Positions 1-5,964 of a stretch of 9,352 nt of DNA are shown one piece after another. The position numbers and the translations under genes were made by a program. The stretch's first letter is position 1; each line of letters begins with the position of its first letter. The notes under the pieces were generated by a model that saw only the letters and a program-made list of their open reading frames with translations, did not search any database and was not told the DNA's origin. The DNA comes from Nitrospirota bacterium (GTDB lineage Bacteria > Nitrospirota > Nitrospiria > Nitrospirales > UBA8639): positions 737,337 to 746,688 of the forward strand of contig CP070628.1 of NCBI GenBank assembly GCA_020355985.1, in the 5' to 3' direction.

Positions 1-839
1 CAAAGAAAGCGGGGATGGAAAAGAAATTTCAAGAACTCAACGAAGCCTATGAGGTCTTGGGGGATGAAGACTCTAGGAAAAAATATGACCGATACGGCCC
101 AAACTGGAAAGAAGCCGAAGCGTATGAGCAAGCGCGACAACAAGCAGGAGGAGCTTATCCCGGGGGTCAACCGCATCCTGGCTTTTCTCAAGGCAGTGGA
201 GACTTTAGTGACATATTTGAACAAATGTTTGGACGTGGGGCCCAACGGGAAGGGTCATCATTTCGAAATTTTGCCATGGCTGGAGCCGATCTTGAAGCCG
301 ACCTACCGATTTCCCTTCGAGAGGCGTTTACCGGCACCCGCCGTACCGTGACCCGACCTGATGCGAGTGGAACTCCCCGGCCCATTGAAGTACGAATCCC
401 AGCCGGGGTTCGAAATGGCGAGCGTCTCCGTGTGAAGGGAAAAGGCCCACCAGGGCGGGGGGGAGGCCCACCCGGCAACCTTTTCTTTCATGTACACATC
501 GCTCCCCATCCCGTGTTCCATCGAAAAAATGCTGATATTCTTGTGACCCTTCCCTTGTGGCCATGGGAAGCCGCCTTAGGAACCGAAGTCCAAGTACCTA
601 CCTTATCAGGACCGGTTCGCCTCAAAATTCCCCCCAACAGTCAACCGCAACAACGCATGCGGTTAAAAGGGAAAGGGCTTCCTCAACGCACAGGCGGGCA
701 TGGCGATCAATTTGTGATATTGAATATCGTCATACCAAAAACTACATCACCCGAAGACCGGCACCTCTATGAGCAATTAGCAAAAGCTGATCATCCTGAT
801 CCCCGTTTATCCTTGCTTCGTGAGGCAAACCATGAATGA
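1..839 (+). CDS. cbpA: Type II J-domain co-chaperone (CbpA/DnaJ-like), 5' end outside window
   Basis: J-protein that would deliver substrates to DnaK in the cytoplasm. The frame is open to the left edge, and the internal ATG at 15 lies inside the J domain (the FQELNEAYEVLGD and RKKYDRYG segments of its last helices). The true start and the HPD loop therefore lie upstream. Counting from that ATG, residues 28-88 form a Gly/Phe-rich linker with FSDIFEQMFG. Residues 90-165 form C-terminal domain I (LREAFTGTRR, VRIPAGVRNGERLRVKGKG), and about 166-242 form domain II (HPVFHRKNADILVTLPLWPWEAALG, GHGDQFV). No CxxCxGxG zinc-finger repeats are present, which separates it from true DnaJ and matches CbpA/type II proteins. 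The stop overlaps the start of cbpM by 8 bases, so the two are probably translationally coupled. A run of seven G at 457-463 leaves the frame intact. Confidence 0.93.
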   Translation, partial: KKAGMEKKFQELNEAYEVLGDEDSRKKYDRYGPNWKEAEAYEQARQQAGGAYPGGQPHPGFSQGSGDFSDIFEQMFGRGAQREGSSFRNFAMAGADLEADLPISLREAFTGTRRTVTRPDASGTPRPIEVRIPAGVRNGERLRVKGKGPPGRGGGPPGNLFFHVHIAPHPVFHRKNADILVTLPLWPWEAALGTEVQVPTLSGPVRLKIPPNSQPQQRMRLKGKGLPQRTGGHGDQFVILNIVIPKTTSPEDRHLYEQLAKADHPDPRLSLLREANHE

Positions 840-1185
840 CGAATCCGAACCCACACTGGAACAGGTCACCGCCGAGATCATTACACAAGGCTCACTGCGC
901 CGAGAAGAAGTCTGTGCTCGATTAGGCATTGGCGATGATGTGCTGGAAGTCTGCTTACGATGGGAAATCATTCAACTCCCTGAACCAGACTCGCAGGGTA
1001 TGATTCTTTTTCCGCTTGAGGCCTTTGACCGATTACAACGAGGGCTTCGGTTACATCACGATCTCGGGATCAATTGGCAAGGAGTCAGTGTGGCCCTGGG
1101 CTTACTTGAGCGTATCGAAGAACTTGAACAACAGGTTCATTACCTTTCCAACCAACCGGACCAACAACCAGAAAATTTTTCGTAA
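832..1185 (+). CDS. cbpM: Chaperone modulator CbpM, MerR-like helix-turn-helix protein
   Basis: Small protein of 117 residues, predicted to bind the J domain of the upstream CbpA and restrain its co-chaperone activity, as the E. coli homologue does. Residues about 20-45 (SLRREEVCARLGIGDDVLEVC) look like the MerR-type helix-turn-helix fold of the family. Residues 60-73 (FPLEAFDRLQRGLR) and the C-terminal helix 77-104 (DLGINWQGVSVALGLLERIEELEQQV) match the typical CbpM pattern and could form a coiled coil. ATG 832 is chosen because it overlaps the cbpA stop as ATGAATGA. An in-frame GTG at 820 would add four residues and cannot be excluded. The partner gene directly upstream supports the name. 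The downstream gene is 190 bases away and has its own promoter candidate. Confidence 0.88.
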   Translation: MNDESEPTLEQVTAEIITQGSLRREEVCARLGIGDDVLEVCLRWEIIQLPEPDSQGMILFPLEAFDRLQRGLRLHHDLGINWQGVSVALGLLERIEELEQQVHYLSNQPDQQPENFS

Positions 1186-1260
1186 TCGGGATTGCTAAGA
1201 TACTCAGACATTCCCTCATAGTCTGGTCCACTCATCCTCTCTTCATCCCTCGTTTTCATT

Positions 1261-1289
1261 TTGATTCAATTGTGCGACTATTTTAGAAT
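1261..1289 (+). promoter_or_regulatory. Candidate sigma-70 promoter for the peptidase-hydrolase gene
   Basis: TTGATT (1261-1266) and TAGAAT (1284-1289) are separated by exactly 17 bases. They match the -35 consensus at 4 of 6 positions and the -10 consensus at 5 of 6. Transcription would start near 1296 and give a leader of about 80 bases, ending in the AGGAGG ribosome binding site at 1363-1368. It lies in the 190-base gap after cbpM, where no convincing terminator is seen, so some read-through from cbpA-cbpM is possible. Confidence 0.45.
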
Positions 1290-1375
1290 AGCGATTTATT
1301 CAAGGTGTAAGAAGGCGAGCTTCTCACACACCACAAGTTTTCCCACCACATTGTCATTCATCAGGAGGATGAGCG

Positions 1376-3439
1376 ATGCCTACGGTAAGACTCAGAGGAA
1401 AAATCTTTGACGCGCGCCCCGACCGAATTGATTTACGGGATAGAGAATATCATCCTCGTCTACGATCCCTGCCACCGCAATTTCCCGACAAATCTGCCAT
1501 CCAACAGCATTTGAAAAATTATGCGAAAGCCAATCTCATTTTAGACCAGGGGAAAGAAGGGGCCTGCACGGGATTTGGGTTAGCAGCCGTCATTAATTAT
1601 TTGAGATGGCGACAAGCCCTTGAGAAGGAGACCCCTGTTCTTCCAAAAGTGAGTGAACGTATGCTCTACCATCTCGCCAGACAATATGACGAATGGCCAG
1701 GGGAAGACTATGAAGGCTCAAGTTGCCGAGGGGCCATGAAAGGCTGGCATCGTCATGGGGTATGCCTAGAAACCACCTGGCCATATCGCGATGCCAATGG
1801 CAAAGTGGCCTTCATTGCACCGAAACCCGGCTGGGATGATGAAGCCGCCAATTGTCCGCTTGGGTCCTACTATCGGGTGGATAAGGATTCAATCACCGAC
1901 ATGCAGTCAGCTTTGTACGAAGTTGGCGCACTATTGGTGTCAGCCAATATACATACAGGCTGGTTCCCTAAAGCCAATCAATGGCCGACCATCGGCGACA
2001 TGGCCTACATCGAGATACCAAAAAGAATACGAAATCAAGGCGGGCATGCGTTTGCCCTGGTCGGCTATACGGAGATGGGGTTTATCGTTCAGAACTCATG
2101 GGGCACCTCATGGGGCACAAAAGGGTTCGCTATTCTAACCTATCCCGACTGGGTCAAACACAGCATGGACGCTTGGGTAGCCGTCCTAGGTGCGCCAATG
2201 GTTGGTGGAAAATCTCGTCGCTATCAAACCCCGAAATCCTTGGTGGCTTCAGCTAATAAACCTGCTCAATTATTTGGCCTGTTCAACACCCAGACCACCG
2301 CCCCAAGCCGCTCAAATCGAGAAGTGGAGCCGTGGGACCTGGATACCGCATACGATCATTCTATTGTACTTGGAAATAACGGGACCGTCTTAAATCGCAG
2401 CCTCATACGCGAAACAGCCCTCGACTCCCTACAAGATATTGTGTTGGCAAATCCTCGGTCTTGGTTGGAGAAAGGTAACAAGAAAATTGTGATTCATGCT
2501 CATGGAGGGTTGAATTCTGAAGAAGCCGCGCTAGCACGAACTCGCATTTTGGCCCCATATTTTAAGGCTAATGGCTTGTATCCCATTTTTTTTAGTTGGC
2601 GAACCGGATTTCTAGAGAGTCTGGTCGGCATCACAGGTGATGCGCTTGGGGGCATTGAGCCTCAAGGGGCCTGGAAGGATATTTGGGACAGCATCAAACA
2701 TGCGGCCAAAGAAGCGAAGGACCGCGCCATTGAAGCGACCTGCCAGAATCTACTGGTCAAAGCGGTCTGGTCGGAAATGAAGCAAAACGCACGCGCAGCC
2801 GCAAAACTCAAGACACCCACCTTGGGCATTGTGGCTGATACCATTCTCAGTCTCAAAGCCCAATATCCCAACACAGAATTACATCTCATGGGGCATTCGG
2901 CAGGGTCAATTCTTTTGGGATACTTTCTGGATATTCTGGTCAACCGGAAAATACGCGTAGATTCCTGCACCCTGTTTGCTCCTGCCTGTACTGTCCGATT
3001 TGCCCTCAATCACTATAAACCAGCCATCCAGGCGAGAGGCGTGCTACGAAAATCTGATCTCAAAATTGAAGTTTTGAGCGATGAACGAGAGCAAGCTGAC
3101 TCTGTGGGGCCCTATGGTAAATCCTTGCTCTACCTCGTGAGTCGTGCATTGGAAGACTATCACAAGACACCGTTGCTGGGGATGGCGAATATATGGGACT
3201 CCAAAGTCAAAGACGCCTGGCATCCCGATTTACAAAATACGGTCAAGGAATGGCAGGAGTTTTGGGGCACCAGGAATAAAGCTATACAACATTCTGGAAC
3301 ACATGTGTCGGATGGGATTCAGGATATACCGTTAACGCATGGATCGATTGATAACGATGTGGATACCATGACGCGTACCCTTAAACGGATCCTAGGGAAA
3401 AATCTGAAATTTCCCATTGAAAATTTACGCGGATGCTAA
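1376..3439 (+). CDS. C1 (papain-like) cysteine peptidase fused to alpha/beta-hydrolase
   Basis: A 687-residue two-domain enzyme. The N-terminal domain (about 1-275) carries papain-family signatures. Gln58 lies six residues before Cys64 (LDQGKEGACTGFG), as in the papain oxyanion hole and nucleophile. His224 lies in GGHAFALVGY, and Asn240 in VQNSWGTSWGTKGF. Residues 276-365 look like a linker. The C-terminal domain (about 366-687) has a predicted oxyanion strand IVIHAHGGLN (371-380) and the nucleophile elbow LMGHSAGS with Ser508. A plausible catalytic His655 lies in LTHGSIDND, and the acid residue is not assigned. No signal peptide or long propeptide is visible, so it appears cytoplasmic unless exported by another route. 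The start is fixed by AGGAGG at 1363-1368. The substrates of both domains are unknown. The two domain calls are secure, but the combined role cannot be named. Confidence 0.87.
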   Translation: MPTVRLRGKIFDARPDRIDLRDREYHPRLRSLPPQFPDKSAIQQHLKNYAKANLILDQGKEGACTGFGLAAVINYLRWRQALEKETPVLPKVSERMLYHLARQYDEWPGEDYEGSSCRGAMKGWHRHGVCLETTWPYRDANGKVAFIAPKPGWDDEAANCPLGSYYRVDKDSITDMQSALYEVGALLVSANIHTGWFPKANQWPTIGDMAYIEIPKRIRNQGGHAFALVGYTEMGFIVQNSWGTSWGTKGFAILTYPDWVKHSMDAWVAVLGAPMVGGKSRRYQTPKSLVASANKPAQLFGLFNTQTTAPSRSNREVEPWDLDTAYDHSIVLGNNGTVLNRSLIRETALDSLQDIVLANPRSWLEKGNKKIVIHAHGGLNSEEAALARTRILAPYFKANGLYPIFFSWRTGFLESLVGITGDALGGIEPQGAWKDIWDSIKHAAKEAKDRAIEATCQNLLVKAVWSEMKQNARAAAKLKTPTLGIVADTILSLKAQYPNTELHLMGHSAGSILLGYFLDILVNRKIRVDSCTLFAPACTVRFALNHYKPAIQARGVLRKSDLKIEVLSDEREQADSVGPYGKSLLYLVSRALEDYHKTPLLGMANIWDSKVKDAWHPDLQNTVKEWQEFWGTRNKAIQHSGTHVSDGIQDIPLTHGSIDNDVDTMTRTLKRILGKNLKFPIENLRGC

Positions 3440-3550
3440 ACACCAGACGAAACACACCGCCGTCCACTCTCCCAAACCGTGGGCATGAACTAAAGAAAGC
3501 GGAGTATACCCCCCGGCGTTATTGCGAAACACGTAAGCAAGCGAAGAAAT

Positions 3551-4228
3551 TTAAGGTCTCACACTCAACTGATGCCCTGTGAGGCCCCTATAGGCCTCTT
3601 CAAGTGTGCTGACGGGAGAGACGTGCATGAGAAAAGGCGTGCGCCAATCCCCTTCACGTTCATCATAGACACTGGGAACGAACACTCGTCGAAAGTGTTG
3701 ATGGTAGGCCGCCAGGATTTTAAGTTGCAATCCACCCACCGCCCCAATATGTCCCTGATCGGTGATAGTGCCGGTCAAGGTTCGGCCTTCCAACAGGGGT
3801 TCACCCTTGGCCATAGACACCACACTCAAGGCCACCATGGCTGAAAGACTTTCACCATAAACCGTCAACCCAGCGTAAGGAAATTTGAGTTGAACAGTCC
3901 AGGAGGCAACAGGAAGGTTGGCGGCTTGCAGCGCTCGTGTTATTGCTTGATGAATGGATTGCCTAGCAAGTAAGGAAAATTGGCCAGGTTCCGTATGAAA
4001 TTGAATCCGCAAGCCACCCTGGTCCCGTCGTTCATATAAATCAATAACAATTTGCGAGACAAGACCCATTGGCAAATGATGGGTATTCACAGATGTTCCT
4101 AAGATAGGAATTTGCAAATGTGAAATTTGATTGGGTGAGGGCTTGGCCAAAATTGCTGACCCCCAAAACACCATCCCCACTACTCCAAAACCTACTATTA
4201 CTGTTTTTGAAAAAATTTTCCAAGACAT
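3551..4228 (-). CDS. Exported stand-alone Lon-type (S16) protease domain
   Basis: A 225-residue protein made of an N-terminal export/anchor segment (about 5-28, ending GSAILA before KPS) and a Lon proteolytic domain (about 55-215). The Lon signatures are GESLSAM (catalytic Ser127), LTGTITDQGHIGAVGG and LQLKILAA (catalytic Lys170). The Ser-Lys distance is 43 residues, the same as Ser679-Lys722 of E. coli Lon. There is no AAA+ ATPase, no Lon N-domain and no PDZ domain, so it would act on accessible substrates outside the cytoplasm without ATP. ATG 4228 is preferred because AGGA lies 8 bases before it. ATG 4243 and GTG 4246 are alternatives that add five or six residues, but they would sit very close to the predicted transcription start. 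It converges on the peptidase-hydrolase gene with a 111-base gap. The fold call is strong; the substrate and whether the signal is cleaved are unknown. Confidence 0.82.
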   Translation of the reverse strand: MSWKIFSKTVIVGFGVVGMVFWGSAILAKPSPNQISHLQIPILGTSVNTHHLPMGLVSQIVIDLYERRDQGGLRIQFHTEPGQFSLLARQSIHQAITRALQAANLPVASWTVQLKFPYAGLTVYGESLSAMVALSVVSMAKGEPLLEGRTLTGTITDQGHIGAVGGLQLKILAAYHQHFRRVFVPSVYDEREGDWRTPFLMHVSPVSTLEEAYRGLTGHQLSVRP

Positions 4229-4266
4229 AGTTGATTTCCTCATCACCCAGACTTTTCCTTCGTTTC

Positions 4267-4295
4267 ATTATATCTTATTCAAGCAAGAGAATTAA
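4267..4295 (-). promoter_or_regulatory. Candidate promoter for the Lon-like protease gene
   Basis: Read on the minus strand, a perfect TATAAT occupies 4272-4267. The hexamer 17 bases upstream, TTAATT (4295-4290), matches the -35 consensus at only 3 positions. Transcription would begin near 4260. This leaves a 31-base leader to the ATG at 4228, another reason to favour that start. Confidence 0.4.
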
Positions 4296-4459
4296 GAACG
4301 AGGGCCTGACGCTTTCCATGACTTTAGGGAATGGAGTATAAGACCCATATTTTTCAAATATTTCGTTCAGCCCGACAAAAAACCCGGCGCAATAGGCAAT
4401 AAAACTTGTCTGTGCCCTCTTTTCTTTCAAAAATGGCTTATGCTAGCATTTCACTAATG

Positions 4460-4481
4460 CAGAGCTAAGGGCTTGGCTCTG
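4460..4481. repeat. Inverted repeat (9-bp stem, GGGC loop) upstream of RRM gene
   Basis: CAGAGCTAA (4460-4468) and TTGGCTCTG (4473-4481) pair through nine positions, including one T-G wobble, around a GGGC loop. No T tract follows, so it is not an intrinsic terminator. It overlaps the -35 box of the candidate promoter at 4473-4501, so it could be an operator on DNA. If transcription starts further upstream, it could instead be a leader hairpin. Confidence 0.4.
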
Positions 4482-4501
4482 AGCTATTCAATCAATAAAG
4501 T
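4473..4501 (+). promoter_or_regulatory. Candidate promoter for the RRM RNA-binding protein gene
   Basis: TTGGCT (4473-4478) and TAAAGT (4496-4501) are spaced by 17 bases and each matches its sigma-70 consensus at 4 of 6 positions. The start would be near 4508, giving a leader of about 140 bases before the gene. The match is modest and a start further upstream is possible. Confidence 0.28.
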
Positions 4502-4647
4502 CCGTAACCGGTGTTCTTTTGCCCGAGAGTTTCATGGAAAGTGTTTGTCCTCAGTCGCCTCAAGCGTGCGTCCGCGGTTAATCCCTTCCCAATGGTTAAT
4601 GCATCTCGAGCCAAAAGCAATATCATTTTTCAAAAAGGAGGAACCCC

Positions 4648-4950
4648 ATGGGTTCAAAACTGTATGTAGGGGGATTGCCATATGCAACTACCCAAGAGGA
4701 ATTAACTGATTTGTTTTCGGCACACGGGACCGTGGAATCAGCCAACATTATTAGCGACAAATTTACCGGTCAATCTCGCGGATTCGGATTTGTGGAAATG
4801 TCTTCCCAAGATGAAGCCCAAGCCGCTATTGACGCCTTGAACTCTACAGAGTTTGGAGGACGCACTCTGACGGTCAATGAAGCCCGTCCACAAGCCCCAC
4901 GCACTGGTGGCGGTGGAGGATTTGGCGACAAGCGCCGTAGTCGGTTTTAA
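4648..4950 (+). CDS. RRM-domain RNA-binding protein, short glycine-rich tail
   Basis: A 100-residue protein with a single RNA recognition motif covering about residues 3-80. RNP2 is LYVGGL (5-10) and RNP1 is RGFGFVEM (44-51), whose aromatic Phe46 and Phe48 would stack on RNA bases. Between them is the usual helix EELTDLFSAHGTV. The tail (81-100) is short, with five consecutive Gly (87-91) and a basic end, like the small Rbp proteins of cyanobacteria and other environmental bacteria. In those groups such proteins are often induced by cold or other stress and bind single-stranded RNA. The start is certain because AGGAGG (4636-4641) sits six bases upstream. The gene is a single transcription unit, closed by two hairpins of which the second is a strong terminator. 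The long leader suggests post-transcriptional control, which is an inference. Confidence 0.93.
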   Translation: MGSKLYVGGLPYATTQEELTDLFSAHGTVESANIISDKFTGQSRGFGFVEMSSQDEAQAAIDALNSTEFGGRTLTVNEARPQAPRTGGGGGFGDKRRSRF

Positions 4951-4969
4951 ACCCTATACAAATAGGGTT
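4950..4969 (+). repeat. Hairpin directly after the RRM stop codon
   Basis: AACCCTAT (4950-4957) and ATAGGGTT (4962-4969) form a perfect 8-bp stem with an ACAA loop, beginning at the last base of the stop codon. No T tract follows. It precedes the main terminator by five bases and may protect the 3' end or act for the opposite strand. Confidence 0.5.
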
Positions 4970-4974
4970 GATCC

Positions 4975-5012
4975 AAACAGGAGAGATCATAACGATCTCT
5001 CCTGTTTTTTTT
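4975..5012 (+). terminator. Strong rho-independent terminator of the RRM gene
   Basis: A perfect 14-bp stem pairs 4975-4988 with 4994-5007 around the five-base loop ATAAC, and it runs into eight T (5005-5012). It ends 10 bases before the stop of the convergent CopD-like gene. On the minus strand the stem is followed by only a short T run, so termination from that side would be weaker. Confidence 0.93.
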
Positions 5013-5022
5013 CGTCATCCCG

Positions 5023-5532
5023 TCAGGACCGCACCATGAAGACAGCCGCGAGGAGAATGGCCAATCCCAATACCAGGGTCAGGCGGCTAATAACAGGAGA
5101 GAGTCGTATAAGGAGTTTTTCCTTAGCACTCAATTCAGGAGTTGGTTTGTGCTTGAGCGTCCGTACTTTGGGTCCAATGAGTTGATCGTGTGCCAGAGAC
5201 ATTCCTAGAAGCAAAAGGACCAAGGTTATTTTGATAAGGACTACGGGCGGCCATTTTCCAAGCGAAACGGAGAGATCGACCTGATTGGGTAGGAGAAGAC
5301 TTCCTGTAATTACCAGAAGTGCCAGGGCGATCCATACCAGGGTTCGGAAACGCCGGGCCAGATTGATAAACCCGCGTTGGGCGGACAAAGGATCAGGATC
5401 CTTTTTGAGAAGCGGGACCGCGACCAGAGACAGAAATAACATACCCCCAACCCAAAAGGTCGCCGCCGTCAGATGGATCCAAACAACCATAATGTCAAAT
5501 AGTGACATCTCCTGAATTGTAACGAGATTCAC
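5023..5532 (-). CDS. CopD-like four-helix membrane protein
   Basis: An integral inner-membrane protein of up to 169 residues with four hydrophobic helices at about 13-42, 64-82, 96-115 and 148-167. The first helix carries WIHLTAATFWVGGMLFL followed by a conserved Pro40, the pattern of the copper-resistance CopD family. His20 and His115 (SLAHDQLIGPK) are candidate metal or haem ligands. The family is linked to copper transport or haem-containing redox proteins, and the exact role of this member is unknown. There is no CopC neighbour. The start is uncertain: GTG 5532 has no ribosome binding site, and ATG 5508 has AGGAG directly against it, too close to be typical. It converges on the RRM gene and is divergent from the LOG-like remnant. 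Confidence 0.72.
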   Translation of the reverse strand: MNLVTIQEMSLFDIMVVWIHLTAATFWVGGMLFLSLVAVPLLKKDPDPLSAQRGFINLARRFRTLVWIALALLVITGSLLLPNQVDLSVSLGKWPPVVLIKITLVLLLLGMSLAHDQLIGPKVRTLKHKPTPELSAKEKLLIRLSPVISRLTLVLGLAILLAAVFMVRS

Positions 5533-5551
5533 GAGACATCACTAGATCCCA

Positions 5552-5565
5552 AAAATCTAGATTTT
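5552..5565. repeat. 14-bp perfect palindrome in divergent intergenic region
   Basis: AAAATCTAGATTTT is a perfect palindrome lying 19 bases upstream of the GTG start of the CopD-like gene, in the gap before the plus-strand LOG-like remnant. A further CTAGAT copy is at 5542-5547. Its position suits a dimeric repressor site, but no regulator is encoded nearby, so the role is a guess. Confidence 0.35.
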
Positions 5566-5587
5566 CCCACAACTTTCCCCTCTACTG

Positions 5588-5616
5588 TTTCCCTTCTCAG
5601 AAGAGATCTTTATAAT
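5588..5616 (+). promoter_or_regulatory. Candidate promoter for LOG remnant and MBL nuclease
   Basis: A perfect TATAAT lies at 5611-5616. The -35 region 17 bases upstream (TTTCCC, 5588-5593) is weak. Transcription near 5623 would leave a 30-base leader to ATG 5653 and would probably continue through the nuclease gene at 5961, since no terminator lies between. Confidence 0.35.
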
Positions 5617-5652
5617 TCCTCTACTCCCCTCTTTGACACGTTCTATACTTCT

Positions 5653-5964
5653 ATGACAGAAATATCCCAATCATCCTTTCGGTTCTCATCGCCTTCGACT
5701 TACCAACGAGCAAATTCTGATTCGGAATTTCTGCAACGGGATAAACAGTTTCAAACGCTCACGCTTCTGCAAACCGACAAAAGTAACGACGTCTATCTCG
5801 TGATAATGGGAAAAACCTATTGGGAAGACCTGATCAATTGGAAGAAATTTGTGCAATTTGGCCCGATTAGTCCTGAAGATTTATCATTCTTTCATTAGGC
5901 AGAAACAGCAGCTGAAGTTTGGAAAATTATTATGAGAGAACATCAACAAGGGACTTCCTCATGA
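5653..5964 (+). pseudogene. LOG-family (lysine-decarboxylase-like) gene remnant with in-frame TAG
   Basis: An open frame of 81 codons (5653-5898) contains only the C-terminal part of a LOG-type protein. The matching pieces are QTLTLLQTDK (34-43), MGKTYWEDLINW (52-63) and ISPEDLSFFH (72-81). LOG proteins are Rossmann-fold phosphoribohydrolases acting on nucleotide 5'-monophosphates. The essential PGGxGT region should come just before residue 34, but unrelated Ser-rich sequence is there instead. Only about 120 bases separate this frame from the previous gene, too little for the missing domain. After TAG at 5896-5898 the same frame continues with AETAAEVWKIIMREH, which fits the usual LOG end. 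It stops at TGA 5962-5964, overlapping the next ATG as ATGA. I infer a 5'-truncated, nonsense-interrupted gene. A functional 81-residue mini-protein is the alternative. No ribosome binding site precedes ATG 5653. Confidence 0.6.

Larger units (their letters stand above)
4229..4647. other. Divergent intergenic region between the Lon-like and RRM genes
   Basis: About 420 bases without a supported gene. It holds the minus-strand TATAAT promoter and an AT-rich inverted repeat at 4347-4361 (ATATTT, 3-base loop, AAATAT). It also holds a TGCTAGCA palindrome at 4441-4448, a 9-bp stem at 4460-4481, a candidate plus-strand promoter at 4473-4501, and two GGTTAAT copies at 4576-4582 and 4594-4600. A 78-codon open frame starting at 4473 has no recognisable domain and runs into the RRM gene in another frame, so it is not called. 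Confidence 0.5.

Noticed and set aside
443..472. Two AGGCCCACC copies in cbpA
   Set aside because: They encode the normal GPP-GRGG-GPPG stretch of the C-terminal domain; simple codon repetition.
1205..1225. CAGAC / GTCTG hairpin after cbpM
   Set aside because: Only five pairs around an 11-base loop with no T tract; not a credible terminator.
3581..3598. GAGGCC / GGCCTC inverted repeat near the end of the Lon-like gene
   Set aside because: It lies inside the coding sequence and lacks a T tract on either strand, so it is probably a codon-driven coincidence.
4473..4709. 78-codon open frame upstream of and overlapping the RRM gene
   Set aside because: No recognisable domain, no ribosome binding site, and it overlaps the well-supported RRM start in another frame.
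5633..5649. TTGACA followed by TATACT before ATG 5653
   Set aside because: The spacer is only five bases, far too short for a sigma-70 promoter. TATAAT at 5611-5616 is better placed.
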